A stretch of 64,000 nucleotides of DNA, taken from the NCBI RefSeq assembly GCF_007859295.1, contig NZ_VOHB01000002.1, positions 931,624 through 995,623 of the forward strand. The letters are read 5' to 3'. Below, piece by piece: positions 53,579-61,147 of the stretch. The stretch comes from Planococcus sp. CPCC 101016. Its GTDB lineage: Bacteria > Bacillota > Bacilli > Bacillales_A > Planococcaceae. A model generated the notes under the pieces. The model did not search any database, was not told the origin of the DNA, and saw only the letters and a list, made by a program, of their open reading frames with translations. Each line of letters starts with the position of its first letter. The first letter of the stretch is position 1. Position numbers and translations under genes: made by a program.

Positions 53579-53980
53579 TTACCCTCTGGCTGATTTGTAA
53601 TTATTGTACTCGGGCACTACAGAGCGGTCGACGTATAGATGGAAGAACCATTCTCCCGCTGATAAAACCAAAGCCGAAACTAGCCCCGGCGTGACCATTT
53701 CGATGTTTTGTCCGGTCAATAGCCAACCAATCAGCCAAATGGCAAGGAACGCCATGATGAAATCAGAAAACGTTGCAATCGTGTTGCGCGTTGATTGGTT
53801 TTCTGGTTTGCCGGCATTCAGGAAAATCATAATGTCGCCCATCGCGTATGACAAAGCCGTCAGTGCTAAACTGATCAGCATAGTATCAACGAACGGGACA
53901 TCAAAAAGCAAGGTTAAGACAATTAATAAGACTGCGGCCACCATAACGAATTTAAGTGCAAGTGCAAGTAGATGTCTCAA
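53579..53980 (-). CDS. DUF2512 (YndM-type) membrane protein
   Basis: 133 residues with four hydrophobic helices and the family pattern: LALKFVMVAAVLLIVLTLLF, ALSYAMGDIMIFLNAG, TFSDFIMAFLAIWLIGWLL, and GEWFFHLYV near the end. Known in Bacillus as YndM-like. Function unknown. Monocistronic; reads toward the shared terminator. Confidence 0.85.
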   Translation of the reverse strand: MRHLLALALKFVMVAAVLLIVLTLLFDVPFVDTMLISLALTALSYAMGDIMIFLNAGKPENQSTRNTIATFSDFIMAFLAIWLIGWLLTGQNIEMVTPGLVSALVLSAGEWFFHLYVDRSVVPEYNNYKSARG

Positions 53981-54090
53981 AGGCTTCTCCTCCTTGTATA
54001 AATTCTAGTTATCAGAAATTTACCCGTTTTTTACTGGGAGTATGCCAATATTTGAAAATAACAGTATGGAGAATAGCTTCATCACTATCC

Positions 54091-54132
54091 AAAAAACATC
54101 CGGAAGGCCAAAATAGTGGTCTTCCGGATGTC
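54091..54132 (-). terminator. Terminator of the aldo/keto reductase gene
   Basis: ACATCCGGAAG / CTTCCGGATGT arms. On the minus strand a T-run follows, 11 bp past the reductase stop. Confidence 0.85.
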
Positions 54133-54142
54133 TATGTGTGGA

Positions 54143-54967
54143 TTAGCGTACATTCATTTCATTCGGGTGAGCGCCTTTGCGGCGGTCTTTGTTAAGTCCA
54201 TCGATTTCATTAACTTCGGATTCCGTCAATTCGAAATCAAATACATCAAAGTTTTCCTCAATGCGTGACGGCGTAACAGATTTCGGGATAACAATCGTCC
54301 CGTTTTGCAGGTGCCAGCGCAAGACCACTTGAGCCGGTGATTTTCCTTTGGCTTCAGCGATTTTCTGGATGGTTTCATCCTGCAAGACTTCGCCGCCCTG
54401 GTCAAGCGGGCTCCAGGCTTCAACAAAAATATCATGCTTGGCACAGAACTCTTTCAATTCGTTTTGTGCCAGGTAAGGATGGCATTCTACCTGGTTCAAG
54501 ACCGGTGGAATTTCACATTCAGCAAGCAAACGCTCAAGATGCTCGATTTCAAAGTTGCAGACACCGATCGCTTTCACGCGGCCGTCTTTATAAAGTTGTT
54601 CCATCGCTTTATAAGTTTCAATATACGTATCAAATTGCGGAGTCGGCCAGTGGATCAAGTACAGGTCGACATAGTCGAGGCCGAGGCGTTCCAAGCTTTC
54701 ATCAAATGCACGCAAAGTTGCGTCATATCCTTGGTCGCTATTCCAGACTTTCGTCGTGATGAACAAATCTTCGCGCGGCACAGAAGTTTCTTTTAATGCT
54801 TTGCCGACGCCTTTTTCATTCTTGTAGATCATCGCTGTATCGATGGACGTATAGCCCGTCTCAAGCGCTTTCGCTACAGCATCCGTCGCCTTGTCGTCTT
54901 CAACTTGCCAGACGCCAAAGCCGAGCTGTGGCATTTTTAACCCATTATTCAATGTAATAAAATCCAT
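54143..54967 (-). CDS. Aldo/keto reductase (glyoxal/methylglyoxal reductase type)
   Basis: 274 residues, AKR (beta/alpha)8 barrel with the full tetrad Asp43, Tyr48 (SIDTAMIYKNE), Lys73 (ITTKVWN) and His106 (LYLIHWP), plus IPKSVTPSRIEENFDVFDF for NADPH binding. It resembles YvgN-type reductases of Bacillus. Cytosolic NADPH-dependent reduction of aldehydes. ATG after AAAGGAG. Monocistronic. Confidence 0.92.
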   Translation of the reverse strand: MDFITLNNGLKMPQLGFGVWQVEDDKATDAVAKALETGYTSIDTAMIYKNEKGVGKALKETSVPREDLFITTKVWNSDQGYDATLRAFDESLERLGLDYVDLYLIHWPTPQFDTYIETYKAMEQLYKDGRVKAIGVCNFEIEHLERLLAECEIPPVLNQVECHPYLAQNELKEFCAKHDIFVEAWSPLDQGGEVLQDETIQKIAEAKGKSPAQVVLRWHLQNGTIVIPKSVTPSRIEENFDVFDFELTESEVNEIDGLNKDRRKGAHPNEMNVR

Positions 54968-55104
54968 TTAGCATTTCTCCTTTTGAATTAATTCTTCATC
55001 ATCACTAGATTATAGCTTTACCCTTTAGTTCGCAACTCTAAGCATTTTTTTGAAGGAATCCCTGTGCCAGTGTCGAAATAGTTTTTTGAGAGGAGTTGAA
55101 AGCC

Positions 55105-55446
55105 ATGAGCATGCAAAAAATTGTAGAAGCGGATTTGGTGCGCGATGAGTATGGCAACTACTACAAAGTGGTCGGCACTCACAGAGACGAGGAAAAGCTG
55201 ACGGCTCTTGAAGTCTCAAATCTATATTTCGAAAAATCCTTCGAAGCCAGCACCCACAACCTGGACGACAACTATCAAGAAAAGCCTTTCGGCGTCTATA
55301 TCCAGGACCAAGTCAATGCCTACATCGAAGGCATCCAAAACAACGAACGGCCGATCTACGGCATCCGCGACTTGATGGTCAACCGCATCAGTGTATACGC
55401 AGTCGACATCACCAAGCCGCATCCAAAACGGAATCAGACCGTGTAA
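55105..55446 (+). CDS. Conserved-looking hypothetical protein, 113 aa
   Basis: ATG at 55105, 9 bases after GAGAGGAG; the in-frame TTG at 55096 is too close to that site. Not recognised. Soluble, mixed alpha/beta: IVEADLVRDEYGNYYKVVG, a Glu-rich middle, and a C-terminal strand with MVNRISVYAVDI. No export signal. Followed by a strong terminator. Confidence 0.75.
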   Translation: MSMQKIVEADLVRDEYGNYYKVVGTHRDEEKLTALEVSNLYFEKSFEASTHNLDDNYQEKPFGVYIQDQVNAYIEGIQNNERPIYGIRDLMVNRISVYAVDITKPHPKRNQTV

Positions 55447-55458
55447 GCAGGACATCAA

Positions 55459-55500
55459 GCCATCGCCGGACTCTTTGTGAGTCCGGCGATGGCTTTTTTT
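55459..55500 (+). terminator. Strong terminator
   Basis: GCCATCGCCGGACTC / GAGTCCGGCGATGGC perfect 15-bp stem and seven T. Confidence 0.95.
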
Positions 55501-55504
55501 ATGG

Positions 55505-55780
55505 GGTGGAAAGTATTTTAGAGGGAGTAGCAAGTATATGTGATCGTATGGAAAGTATGTAGAAGGAAATAGAAAGTATTTAGCCGCAAACAGAAAGTAT
55601 ATCCAGTTAATTGGAAGAAAAGAACCGCTTAGAAGGCCTGATTTCAAAAATACGATCCATTCGAGTCGAAATACAGTCCAATAAACACGAAATACAATCC
55701 ATTGTGAAACAAATACATTCCATAATGAAAGAAATACGATCCATAAGCGGAAAGCGCAGACCTGCGCTTTCCTTGGGTTG
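55505..55780. repeat. 21-bp array plus hairpin element, locus 1
   Basis: Fills the gap 55447-55870. GTAT units (type B, GAAAGTATTTA) at 55513, 55534, 55555, 55576 and 55597, all 21 bp apart, ending GTATATCCAGTTA. Then AAATAC units (type A, GAAATACGATCCA) at 55648, 55669, 55690, 55711 and 55732, again all 21 bp apart. Then a perfect hairpin GGAAAGCGCAG-AC-CTGCGCTTTCC (55749-55772) and TTGGGTTGGGCAT. Confidence 0.95.
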
Positions 55781-55870
55781 GGCATTCAGTGTTTTACAGC
55801 TCCAAGTACGATGATTAGTTCGTCCGGCAACGGGTAAAGTATAGCAACTACGTACCAGGAGGGATTCATC

Positions 55871-56158
55871 ATGACTAGAAATGACGCAGACGGAAGCAAT
55901 CGGAATCACCAGGCAGACGGCGAAGAATCGACGTTCGACAAAGTCGTCAAAAAAACAAGTGAGATGCTGAGCGGCAGCGACGAAGGCTGGGAATCCGCCG
56001 GCAAAAATGATACACGCGAAGTAACTGACACTCAGAACGCCCCAGATGAAGGAGCAGGAGACGTACCGACAGAAGACAAAGTCATCCGCGATCCACAAAC
56101 AGGTGAAGAAACGTTTGTGAAGAATGATAATAAGAAATGGTCTCGAAAAACAGACTAA
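55871..56158 (+). CDS. Small hydrophilic hypothetical protein, 95 aa
   Basis: ATG after CCAGGAGG. Highly charged, rich in Asp, Glu, Lys, Asn and Gly, with no hydrophobic core apart from FDKVVKKTSEMLSG, so probably disordered. It resembles small stress-type hydrophilic proteins of Bacillales but belongs to no family I can name. Own terminator. Confidence 0.7.
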   Translation: MTRNDADGSNRNHQADGEESTFDKVVKKTSEMLSGSDEGWESAGKNDTREVTDTQNAPDEGAGDVPTEDKVIRDPQTGEETFVKNDNKKWSRKTD

Positions 56159-56160
56159 AG

Positions 56161-56192
56161 AAAGCCCATTCCTCTGTTTGGAATGGGTTTTC
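56161..56192 (+). terminator. Terminator after the 95-aa gene
   Basis: AAGCCCATTCC / GGAATGGGTTTT arms. Confidence 0.8.
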
Positions 56193-56291
56193 TGTGTTCA
56201 TTTATGATAAACTTTTTCTATAGGAAATTAATAGAATATTTAATTTTTAATTGAAAAATATAGTTTATTCGGCAGAAGGGGAGAGATGGCA

Positions 56292-58028
56292 ATGGTCAAT
56301 AAAATAGAGCGGATCCAACAGGAAGCCTTGCAGCGGTATTTGGCATTTGAAGAAGAACGCAGAGAAGAAAGGCGCGCGGCAACACCGAAGGAACGGATGA
56401 TGACGCGGTCGAGCATTATCAACCATCATGACAATTTGGCGATGGAACGCATCATTAACCAAAGCGACTTGTTTCCGATTGCGCATTTGCAGGCGGGATT
56501 GAATGTCAGTAAATCGGTCTGCCGCATCTCGATTCGCAGCCGTTCCGGTCAATTGCAAAGCTACGGTACCGGATTTTTGGTCGCGCCCAATTTATTGCTG
56601 ACCAATAACCATGTACTTGAAACGGCGGAAGCAGCGATGTATGCAGTAGCGGAATTCAATTATGAAGACGATGTCGACTTTATGCCGCTCGAAATCATCA
56701 GCTTCCGGCTGGATCCGGAAGCGCTTTTCATTACCGACAAGGCGCTCGATTTCACTTTGGTAGCGGTTGAAGAAACCAACCTGCATGCTATCCCGTTGGC
56801 GGATTTTGGTTATTTGCCGCTGCTGCCGAAGCCTGGGAAAATCCTGGAAGGCGAATACGTGTCCATCATCCAGCATCCGAATGGCGGCCCAAAAGCGATC
56901 ACCATCCGTGAAAACGAAGTCAAATTCATTTCTTCTGATTTTGTCCATTACGTCAGTGATACAGAACCGGGTTCTTCAGGTTCGCCGGTATTCAACGATC
57001 AATGGGTGGTCGTGGCGCTGCATCATGCGGGCATTCCGGATCCGAAAGACAGCAGCAAGTGGATTGCCAATGAAGGCATCCGCATCAGCTCGATCATCCG
57101 TCATCTCATCCAAATCCGGAGCGCCTTGGAAAATGAACGCTCGCGTGAACTAGTGGATCAGCTGCTCGCTGTCGTCATGCCTGGATCGGTTTCAGAGCCG
57201 ATGGAAGTAGGCGTTTTAGCAGAAGACTGGTACGCGGACGCTTCAGGCTATGATCCTGTGTTTCTGGGCAGCGAGTTCGAAGTGCCGCTGCCGGCTTTGG
57301 GAGAAGTGCTGCTTCGAGATGCGGCACAGACGACTGATGGCAAAACGGTCCTTGAATACACGCATTTCTCGATTGCTATGAGCAAGTCGCGGCGGCTGGC
57401 GTTCTATACTGCCGTCAACATCGACGGCAATCAGCTGGTGGACGTTAAGCGCGGCAACGACCGCTGGTATTTCGACCCGCGGATTGACGAAGCTTATCAG
57501 ATCGGACCCGAGTTCTACAAATCCAACGACATTGACCGCGGTCACCTGGTGCGCCGGCGTGATCCGAATTGGGGGATCGATGCGGTAAAGGCCAATGAGC
57601 ATACTTTCCATTTCACTAATTGTTCGCCGCAGCATAAGAATTTTAACCAAAAAGCATGGCTCGATTTGGAAGATTACCTGCTGGACAATGCCCGCGATCA
57701 GGAAATGAAGATTTCGGTCTTCACGGGTCCGGTATTCCGTGATGACGACATCACTTACCGAGATGCGCAGATTCCGGATCAATTCTGGAAAGTTGCGGTG
57801 ATGCTCAAAGAGGGAGCTTCGCTTTCGGCTACAGCATATCTGCAGACCCAGGAAGATTTGATTGGCGGGAATCTGGAATTCGTGTACGGCCAATTTGCGA
57901 CTTATCAAGTGCCGATTGCACAAATCGAAGAGCTGACGGGGCTTGATTTCGGAGAGCTTCGAAACCATGATCCGCTGGCGGAAGGGCAAGTGGCCAAAGT
58001 GCAAAGTGCGGAGGATATCCGTGTATGA
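56292..58028 (+). CDS. V8/trypsin-like protease fused to a DNA/RNA non-specific endonuclease
   Basis: 578 residues; ATG at 56292, 8 bases after AAGGGGAG (ATG at 56286 is too close). A charged helical N-terminus (1-60) without a signal peptide; trypsin-like domain (~65-280) with His107 (TNNHVLE), Asp153 (ALDFTLVAV) and Ser229 (PGSSGSPV); then a NUC1/EndoG-type beta-beta-alpha-metal nuclease (~325-550) with the DRGH motif at 415-418 (SNDIDRGHLVRRRDPNWG) and TNCSPQHKNFNQ for the metal. All catalytic residues of both enzymes are present. Apparently cytosolic. Its stop overlaps the next start (ATGA), so it is coupled to an ABC ATPase. Role unknown; a cell-killing or defence role is possible. Confidence 0.88.
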   Translation: MVNKIERIQQEALQRYLAFEEERREERRAATPKERMMTRSSIINHHDNLAMERIINQSDLFPIAHLQAGLNVSKSVCRISIRSRSGQLQSYGTGFLVAPNLLLTNNHVLETAEAAMYAVAEFNYEDDVDFMPLEIISFRLDPEALFITDKALDFTLVAVEETNLHAIPLADFGYLPLLPKPGKILEGEYVSIIQHPNGGPKAITIRENEVKFISSDFVHYVSDTEPGSSGSPVFNDQWVVVALHHAGIPDPKDSSKWIANEGIRISSIIRHLIQIRSALENERSRELVDQLLAVVMPGSVSEPMEVGVLAEDWYADASGYDPVFLGSEFEVPLPALGEVLLRDAAQTTDGKTVLEYTHFSIAMSKSRRLAFYTAVNIDGNQLVDVKRGNDRWYFDPRIDEAYQIGPEFYKSNDIDRGHLVRRRDPNWGIDAVKANEHTFHFTNCSPQHKNFNQKAWLDLEDYLLDNARDQEMKISVFTGPVFRDDDITYRDAQIPDQFWKVAVMLKEGASLSATAYLQTQEDLIGGNLEFVYGQFATYQVPIAQIEELTGLDFGELRNHDPLAEGQVAKVQSAEDIRV

Positions 58029-58813
58029 AAACGATTCTGGAACTTGAAAATGTGACACGCCGAAGAGACGATAAACTGCTGTTGAAAGATGTCAATTGGC
58101 GGGTCCAAAGAGGTGAGCATTGGGTATTATATGGCTTGAATGGAGCTGGCAAAACCTCGCTGCTGGATCTGATCAACGCCTATTTCTTTCCAACAGAAGG
58201 AAAAGTCACGGTGCTCGGCTTGGAATTTGGCAAAACGTATTTGGCCGAAAAGCTGCGCAGCCAAATCGGTTTCGTATCTGCATCGGTTCAGCAGAAATTG
58301 CCGACCTATGACAATGCCTATGAAGTGGTGCTGAGCGGAGCGTTTGCTTCGCTTGGCCTGTATCAGGAAACGACAGAAGAAATCGACCAAAAAGGCGTGG
58401 AGATTTTGCGAGATCTCGGTTGTCTTGATTACGCCAACCGAAATTACCATACCTTGTCACAAGGCGAAAAGCAGCGTGTGCTGATCGGCCGCGCGTTAAT
58501 GGCCGATCCGGAGTTGCTCATACTCGACGAACCGACAGCAGGCCTCGACTTTATTGCCCGAGAAGAGCTGCTCGAGTCGATCGCAACCATTGCCCAAAAA
58601 CCGGATGGTCCAACTATCATCTACGTCACTCATCATATAGAAGAAATTTTGCCGGAATTCAATAAAACCTTATTGCTGAAAGCAGGCGAAGTCTTTGCAT
58701 CCGGCGACACCGCCGAGCTCATCACCAGTGAACGGCTTTCCGATTTCTTCGACATGCCGGTAAACGTCGTCTGGAGCAACGGGCGTCCGTTGCTGTCAAA
58801 AGCCAAAAGCTGA
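58025..58813 (+). CDS. Stand-alone ABC transporter ATP-binding protein
   Basis: 262 residues. Walker A GLNGAGKTSLL, Q-loop region RSQIGFVSASVQQKL, signature LSQGEKQRVLIGRAL, Walker B LLILDEPTAGLD and H-loop YVTHHIEEI. It resembles YlmA-type cytosolic ABC ATPases. No permease gene is adjacent. The start overlaps the stop of the protease-nuclease gene by 4 bases, so translation is coupled. Either it works with a permease encoded elsewhere or it assists the fused enzyme. Confidence 0.9.
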   Translation: MKTILELENVTRRRDDKLLLKDVNWRVQRGEHWVLYGLNGAGKTSLLDLINAYFFPTEGKVTVLGLEFGKTYLAEKLRSQIGFVSASVQQKLPTYDNAYEVVLSGAFASLGLYQETTEEIDQKGVEILRDLGCLDYANRNYHTLSQGEKQRVLIGRALMADPELLILDEPTAGLDFIAREELLESIATIAQKPDGPTIIYVTHHIEEILPEFNKTLLLKAGEVFASGDTAELITSERLSDFFDMPVNVVWSNGRPLLSKAKS

Positions 58814-58827
58814 CTGGATAAGGATGG

Positions 58828-58853
58828 GGTCCCAAGCAAAACCCGCTTGGGAC
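58828..58853 (+). terminator. Hairpin after the ABC gene
   Basis: GGTCCCAAGC / GCTTGGGACC perfect stem, but no T-run follows, so its terminator role is uncertain. Confidence 0.45.
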
Positions 58854-58854
58854 C

Positions 58855-59040
58855 GAAAATGCTACTTTAAGCGGAAAGCGCAGACCTGCGCTTTCCTTGT
58901 TTTAGGCATACAGTCAGTTTTCGGTCTTTGGCATGTATTTTACCTCGGTTGGACAGTATTTTCTTTCAACAGACAGTATTTGCAGAGATTTGGACTGTAT
59001 ATCGCCTGACTTGGACTGTATATCCATTTAGAGGAAAAAA
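58855..59040. repeat. 21-bp array plus hairpin element, locus 2
   Basis: One degenerate type-A unit (GAAAATGCTACTTT), then the hairpin GGAAAGCGCAG-AC-CTGCGCTTTCC (58873-58896), then GTAT units at 58935, 58956, 58976, 58997 and 59018 (spacings 21, 20, 21, 21), ending GTATATCCATTTA. The rest of the gap, to 59245, is a plain promoter-like region. Confidence 0.93.
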
Positions 59041-59245
59041 GAGAGTGAAAACTAATTTTATTGCCGGAATATGCTACGTCAACGAACTAAACCTTGCCTG
59101 CCAAGAAGTCCTCTTGCCGGAGCGAGGTTTTATTCGGTTAGAAATGATTTTAAAAATATCTGAACTATCTGTCAACTATGATAAACTGTCGATAGACAGC
59201 CCAGATTCTCACATGTTTAAAATCACTCGAATGGGAGGACTTGCT

Positions 59246-59425
59246 ATGGCAGACGGCATTCACAAGATTTTAGAGGAACGAGGGATTCAGGTACCGGAGG
59301 CGCATCAGCAAATGCTGGCGCAGCAGATGCAAGCGGTACAGCAATTGCGTGAGACGGTGGACAATTCACAGCTGAAGGATTTCGATATGGCGCTGACGCA
59401 TGTGCCGGGAGGTGAGCGGCCATGA
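59246..59425 (+). CDS. Small protein coupled to the amidase, possibly GatC/AtzG-like
   Basis: 59 residues; ATG at 59246 with GGGAGGA 6 bases upstream. Helical N-terminus (HKILEERGIQVPEAHQQML ... LRETVDNSQLKDFDMALTHV) ending in PGGERP. Its stop overlaps the amidase start (ATGA). Helix-turn-extended C-terminus and position resemble the small GatC or AtzG partners of amidase-signature enzymes; AtzG is known to be needed for AtzE. Family membership is inferred. Confidence 0.7.
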   Translation: MADGIHKILEERGIQVPEAHQQMLAQQMQAVQQLRETVDNSQLKDFDMALTHVPGGERP

Positions 59426-60840
59426 ATGAAGAATTGGCAGCGCAATCGATTGGAGAATTGGCACCGAAGCTGCGCGACAAGCAAGTATCGCCGGTTGAAT
59501 TAACAGAGGCGATACTCTCGAATGTCGATGCTTACGACAGCGACATCAACGCTTTTATTCGCGTGCAAAAAGAACAGGCGCTGGAATCAGCGAGGCAGGC
59601 GGAGCAGGAAATCCAAAGCGGCAATTACCGCGGCTTCCTGCACGGCATTCCGATGGCGCTAAAGGATATTTTGTATTTCAAGGACGAGCCGGCGACGATG
59701 GGTTCGAAAATCCATGAAGGGTTTATTGCCGATTTTGATGCGACTGTTGTTTCAAAACTTAAACTATCGGGCGTGACCTTTCACGGCAAGCTCAATATGC
59801 ACGAGTATGCCTGGGGCGCGACAACGACCAATCCGCATTACGGCGCCTGCAAAAATCCATGGGACCTCAGCAAAATTCCGGGCGGCTCGAGTGGCGGTTC
59901 GGGAGCGGCAGTGGCGGCGAATATGTCGATTGCCTCGCTTGGTACGGACACCGGCGGTTCGATCCGAATTCCGGCATCAAGCTGCGGCATCATCGGCCTG
60001 AAGCCGACCCACGGCCGCATCAGCAAGTACGGCTGTTTTCCGCTGTCATGGACCCTTGATCATATCGGTCCGATGACAAAAACCGTTTTTGACGCCGCGC
60101 TCCTTTTAGAGGTGCTCGGCGGCTACGATCCGAAAGACCCGACCTCAATCGACCGTCCGACTCAGAACTATTCCGGAGGGTTAAATGAAGACGTCAAAGG
60201 GCTCGTCATCGGCATCGAAGAAAGCTATTTTTTCAAGAATGTCGACAACCGTGTCAATGAAGCGGTGCAGAATGCACTTCAGCAGCTCGAGAAGCTGGGT
60301 GCGCGGATCGAACCCGTACGGATTCCGTCGCTTGCGCAGGCAGAATTTGCAGAACTTGTCACCATCACGACCGAAGCAAGCGCTGTTCATCATGACAACC
60401 TCGTCAAACAGCCGGAGAAATTTGGCGAGGATGTCCGCTTTCTGCTGGAAGTGGGCGAGTTGATGTCCGGCGTTGATTACGTGCAGGCTCAACAGATTCG
60501 CCGCAAGCTGGATCTCGATTTTGCGGCGGCGTTTGAAAAAGTGGACGTGCTTATTTCGCCCACGCTGCCGTTCCTGTCCCCGCCAATCGGTGACAGCACT
60601 GTCGACATCAACGGCCAGGCGCTGAGCTTTTTGGATGAAGTCATCCGCTTTACCGGACCCGGCAACCTCACCGGCTTGCCGGCACTCAGCATTCCGTGTG
60701 GCGTCCGCGACGGCTTGCCGATTGGCCTTCAGATTATGGGTCCTGCTTTCCAGGAGGAAAAAGTTTTACACGTTGCCTATGCGATTGAGAAGCTAGAGCT
60801 TATGAAAGGCCAGAAGCCAAGTATGAAGGCGATCGGTTAA
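59422..60840 (+). CDS. Amidase-signature hydrolase (GatA/AtzE-like)
   Basis: 472 residues with the amidase-signature triad spaced as in GatA: Lys81 (MALKDILY), cis-Ser156 (GGSSGGSGAAVAA) and nucleophile Ser180 (GTDTGGSIRIPASSCG). Hydrolyses an amide in the cytosol. There is no gatB nearby, so it is not the tRNA amidotransferase. The upstream overlapping small gene and the formamidase downstream point to amide nitrogen use. Substrate unknown. Confidence 0.9.
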   Translation: MNEELAAQSIGELAPKLRDKQVSPVELTEAILSNVDAYDSDINAFIRVQKEQALESARQAEQEIQSGNYRGFLHGIPMALKDILYFKDEPATMGSKIHEGFIADFDATVVSKLKLSGVTFHGKLNMHEYAWGATTTNPHYGACKNPWDLSKIPGGSSGGSGAAVAANMSIASLGTDTGGSIRIPASSCGIIGLKPTHGRISKYGCFPLSWTLDHIGPMTKTVFDAALLLEVLGGYDPKDPTSIDRPTQNYSGGLNEDVKGLVIGIEESYFFKNVDNRVNEAVQNALQQLEKLGARIEPVRIPSLAQAEFAELVTITTEASAVHHDNLVKQPEKFGEDVRFLLEVGELMSGVDYVQAQQIRRKLDLDFAAAFEKVDVLISPTLPFLSPPIGDSTVDINGQALSFLDEVIRFTGPGNLTGLPALSIPCGVRDGLPIGLQIMGPAFQEEKVLHVAYAIEKLELMKGQKPSMKAIG

Positions 60841-60849
60841 CTCGTTGCG

Positions 60850-61105
60850 GGTGGAATGCGATTGATAGTCGCAGGAATACGATTCACAGCGAATAAAACA
60901 CGTTCCACAGCACAGTAAATACGTTTCTGAAGCGGAAAGCGCAGGCTTGCGCTTTCCTGGTTTTGGGCATTTAAAGGGTTTTTTTGTTTTGGAAAGTAAT
61001 TTACTCCTAATAGAAAGTATTTATGCTTAAACAGTAAGTAACTGCAGCAAAAGTGAAAGTATTTAACTGAACACAGAAAGTATATCCATTTAACTGGAAA
61101 AATAT
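60850..61105. repeat. 21-bp array plus hairpin element, locus 3
   Basis: Type-A units at 60855, 60876, 60897 and 60918 (all 21 bp apart; GGAATACGATTC-like), hairpin GGAAAGCGCA-GGCT-TGCGCTTTCC (60934-60957), TTTTGGGCAT, then type-B units with GTA(A/T) at 60996, 61017, 61038, 61059 and 61080 (all 21 bp), ending GTATATCCATTTA. It fills the whole gap between amidase and formamidase. Confidence 0.95.
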
Positions 61106-61147
61106 CGTTGTTTCTACTCTGAAAACAAGAGGAAAAGGTGATGACAA

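Noticed and set aside
55505-55780. 21-bp arrays as a CRISPR
   Set aside because: Units are contiguous, with only 6-12 conserved bases in a 21-bp period, no 28-37 bp repeats with unique spacers, and no cas genes.
55222-56098. Long minus-strand frames of 163 and 187 residues over the locus-1 array and neighbouring genes
   Set aside because: They lie opposite well-supported plus-strand genes, lack ribosome sites, and their heptads result from the 21-bp array.
59422-60840. Amidase as gatA of the tRNA-dependent amidotransferase
   Set aside because: No gatC/gatB operon around it; the downstream gene is a formamidase.
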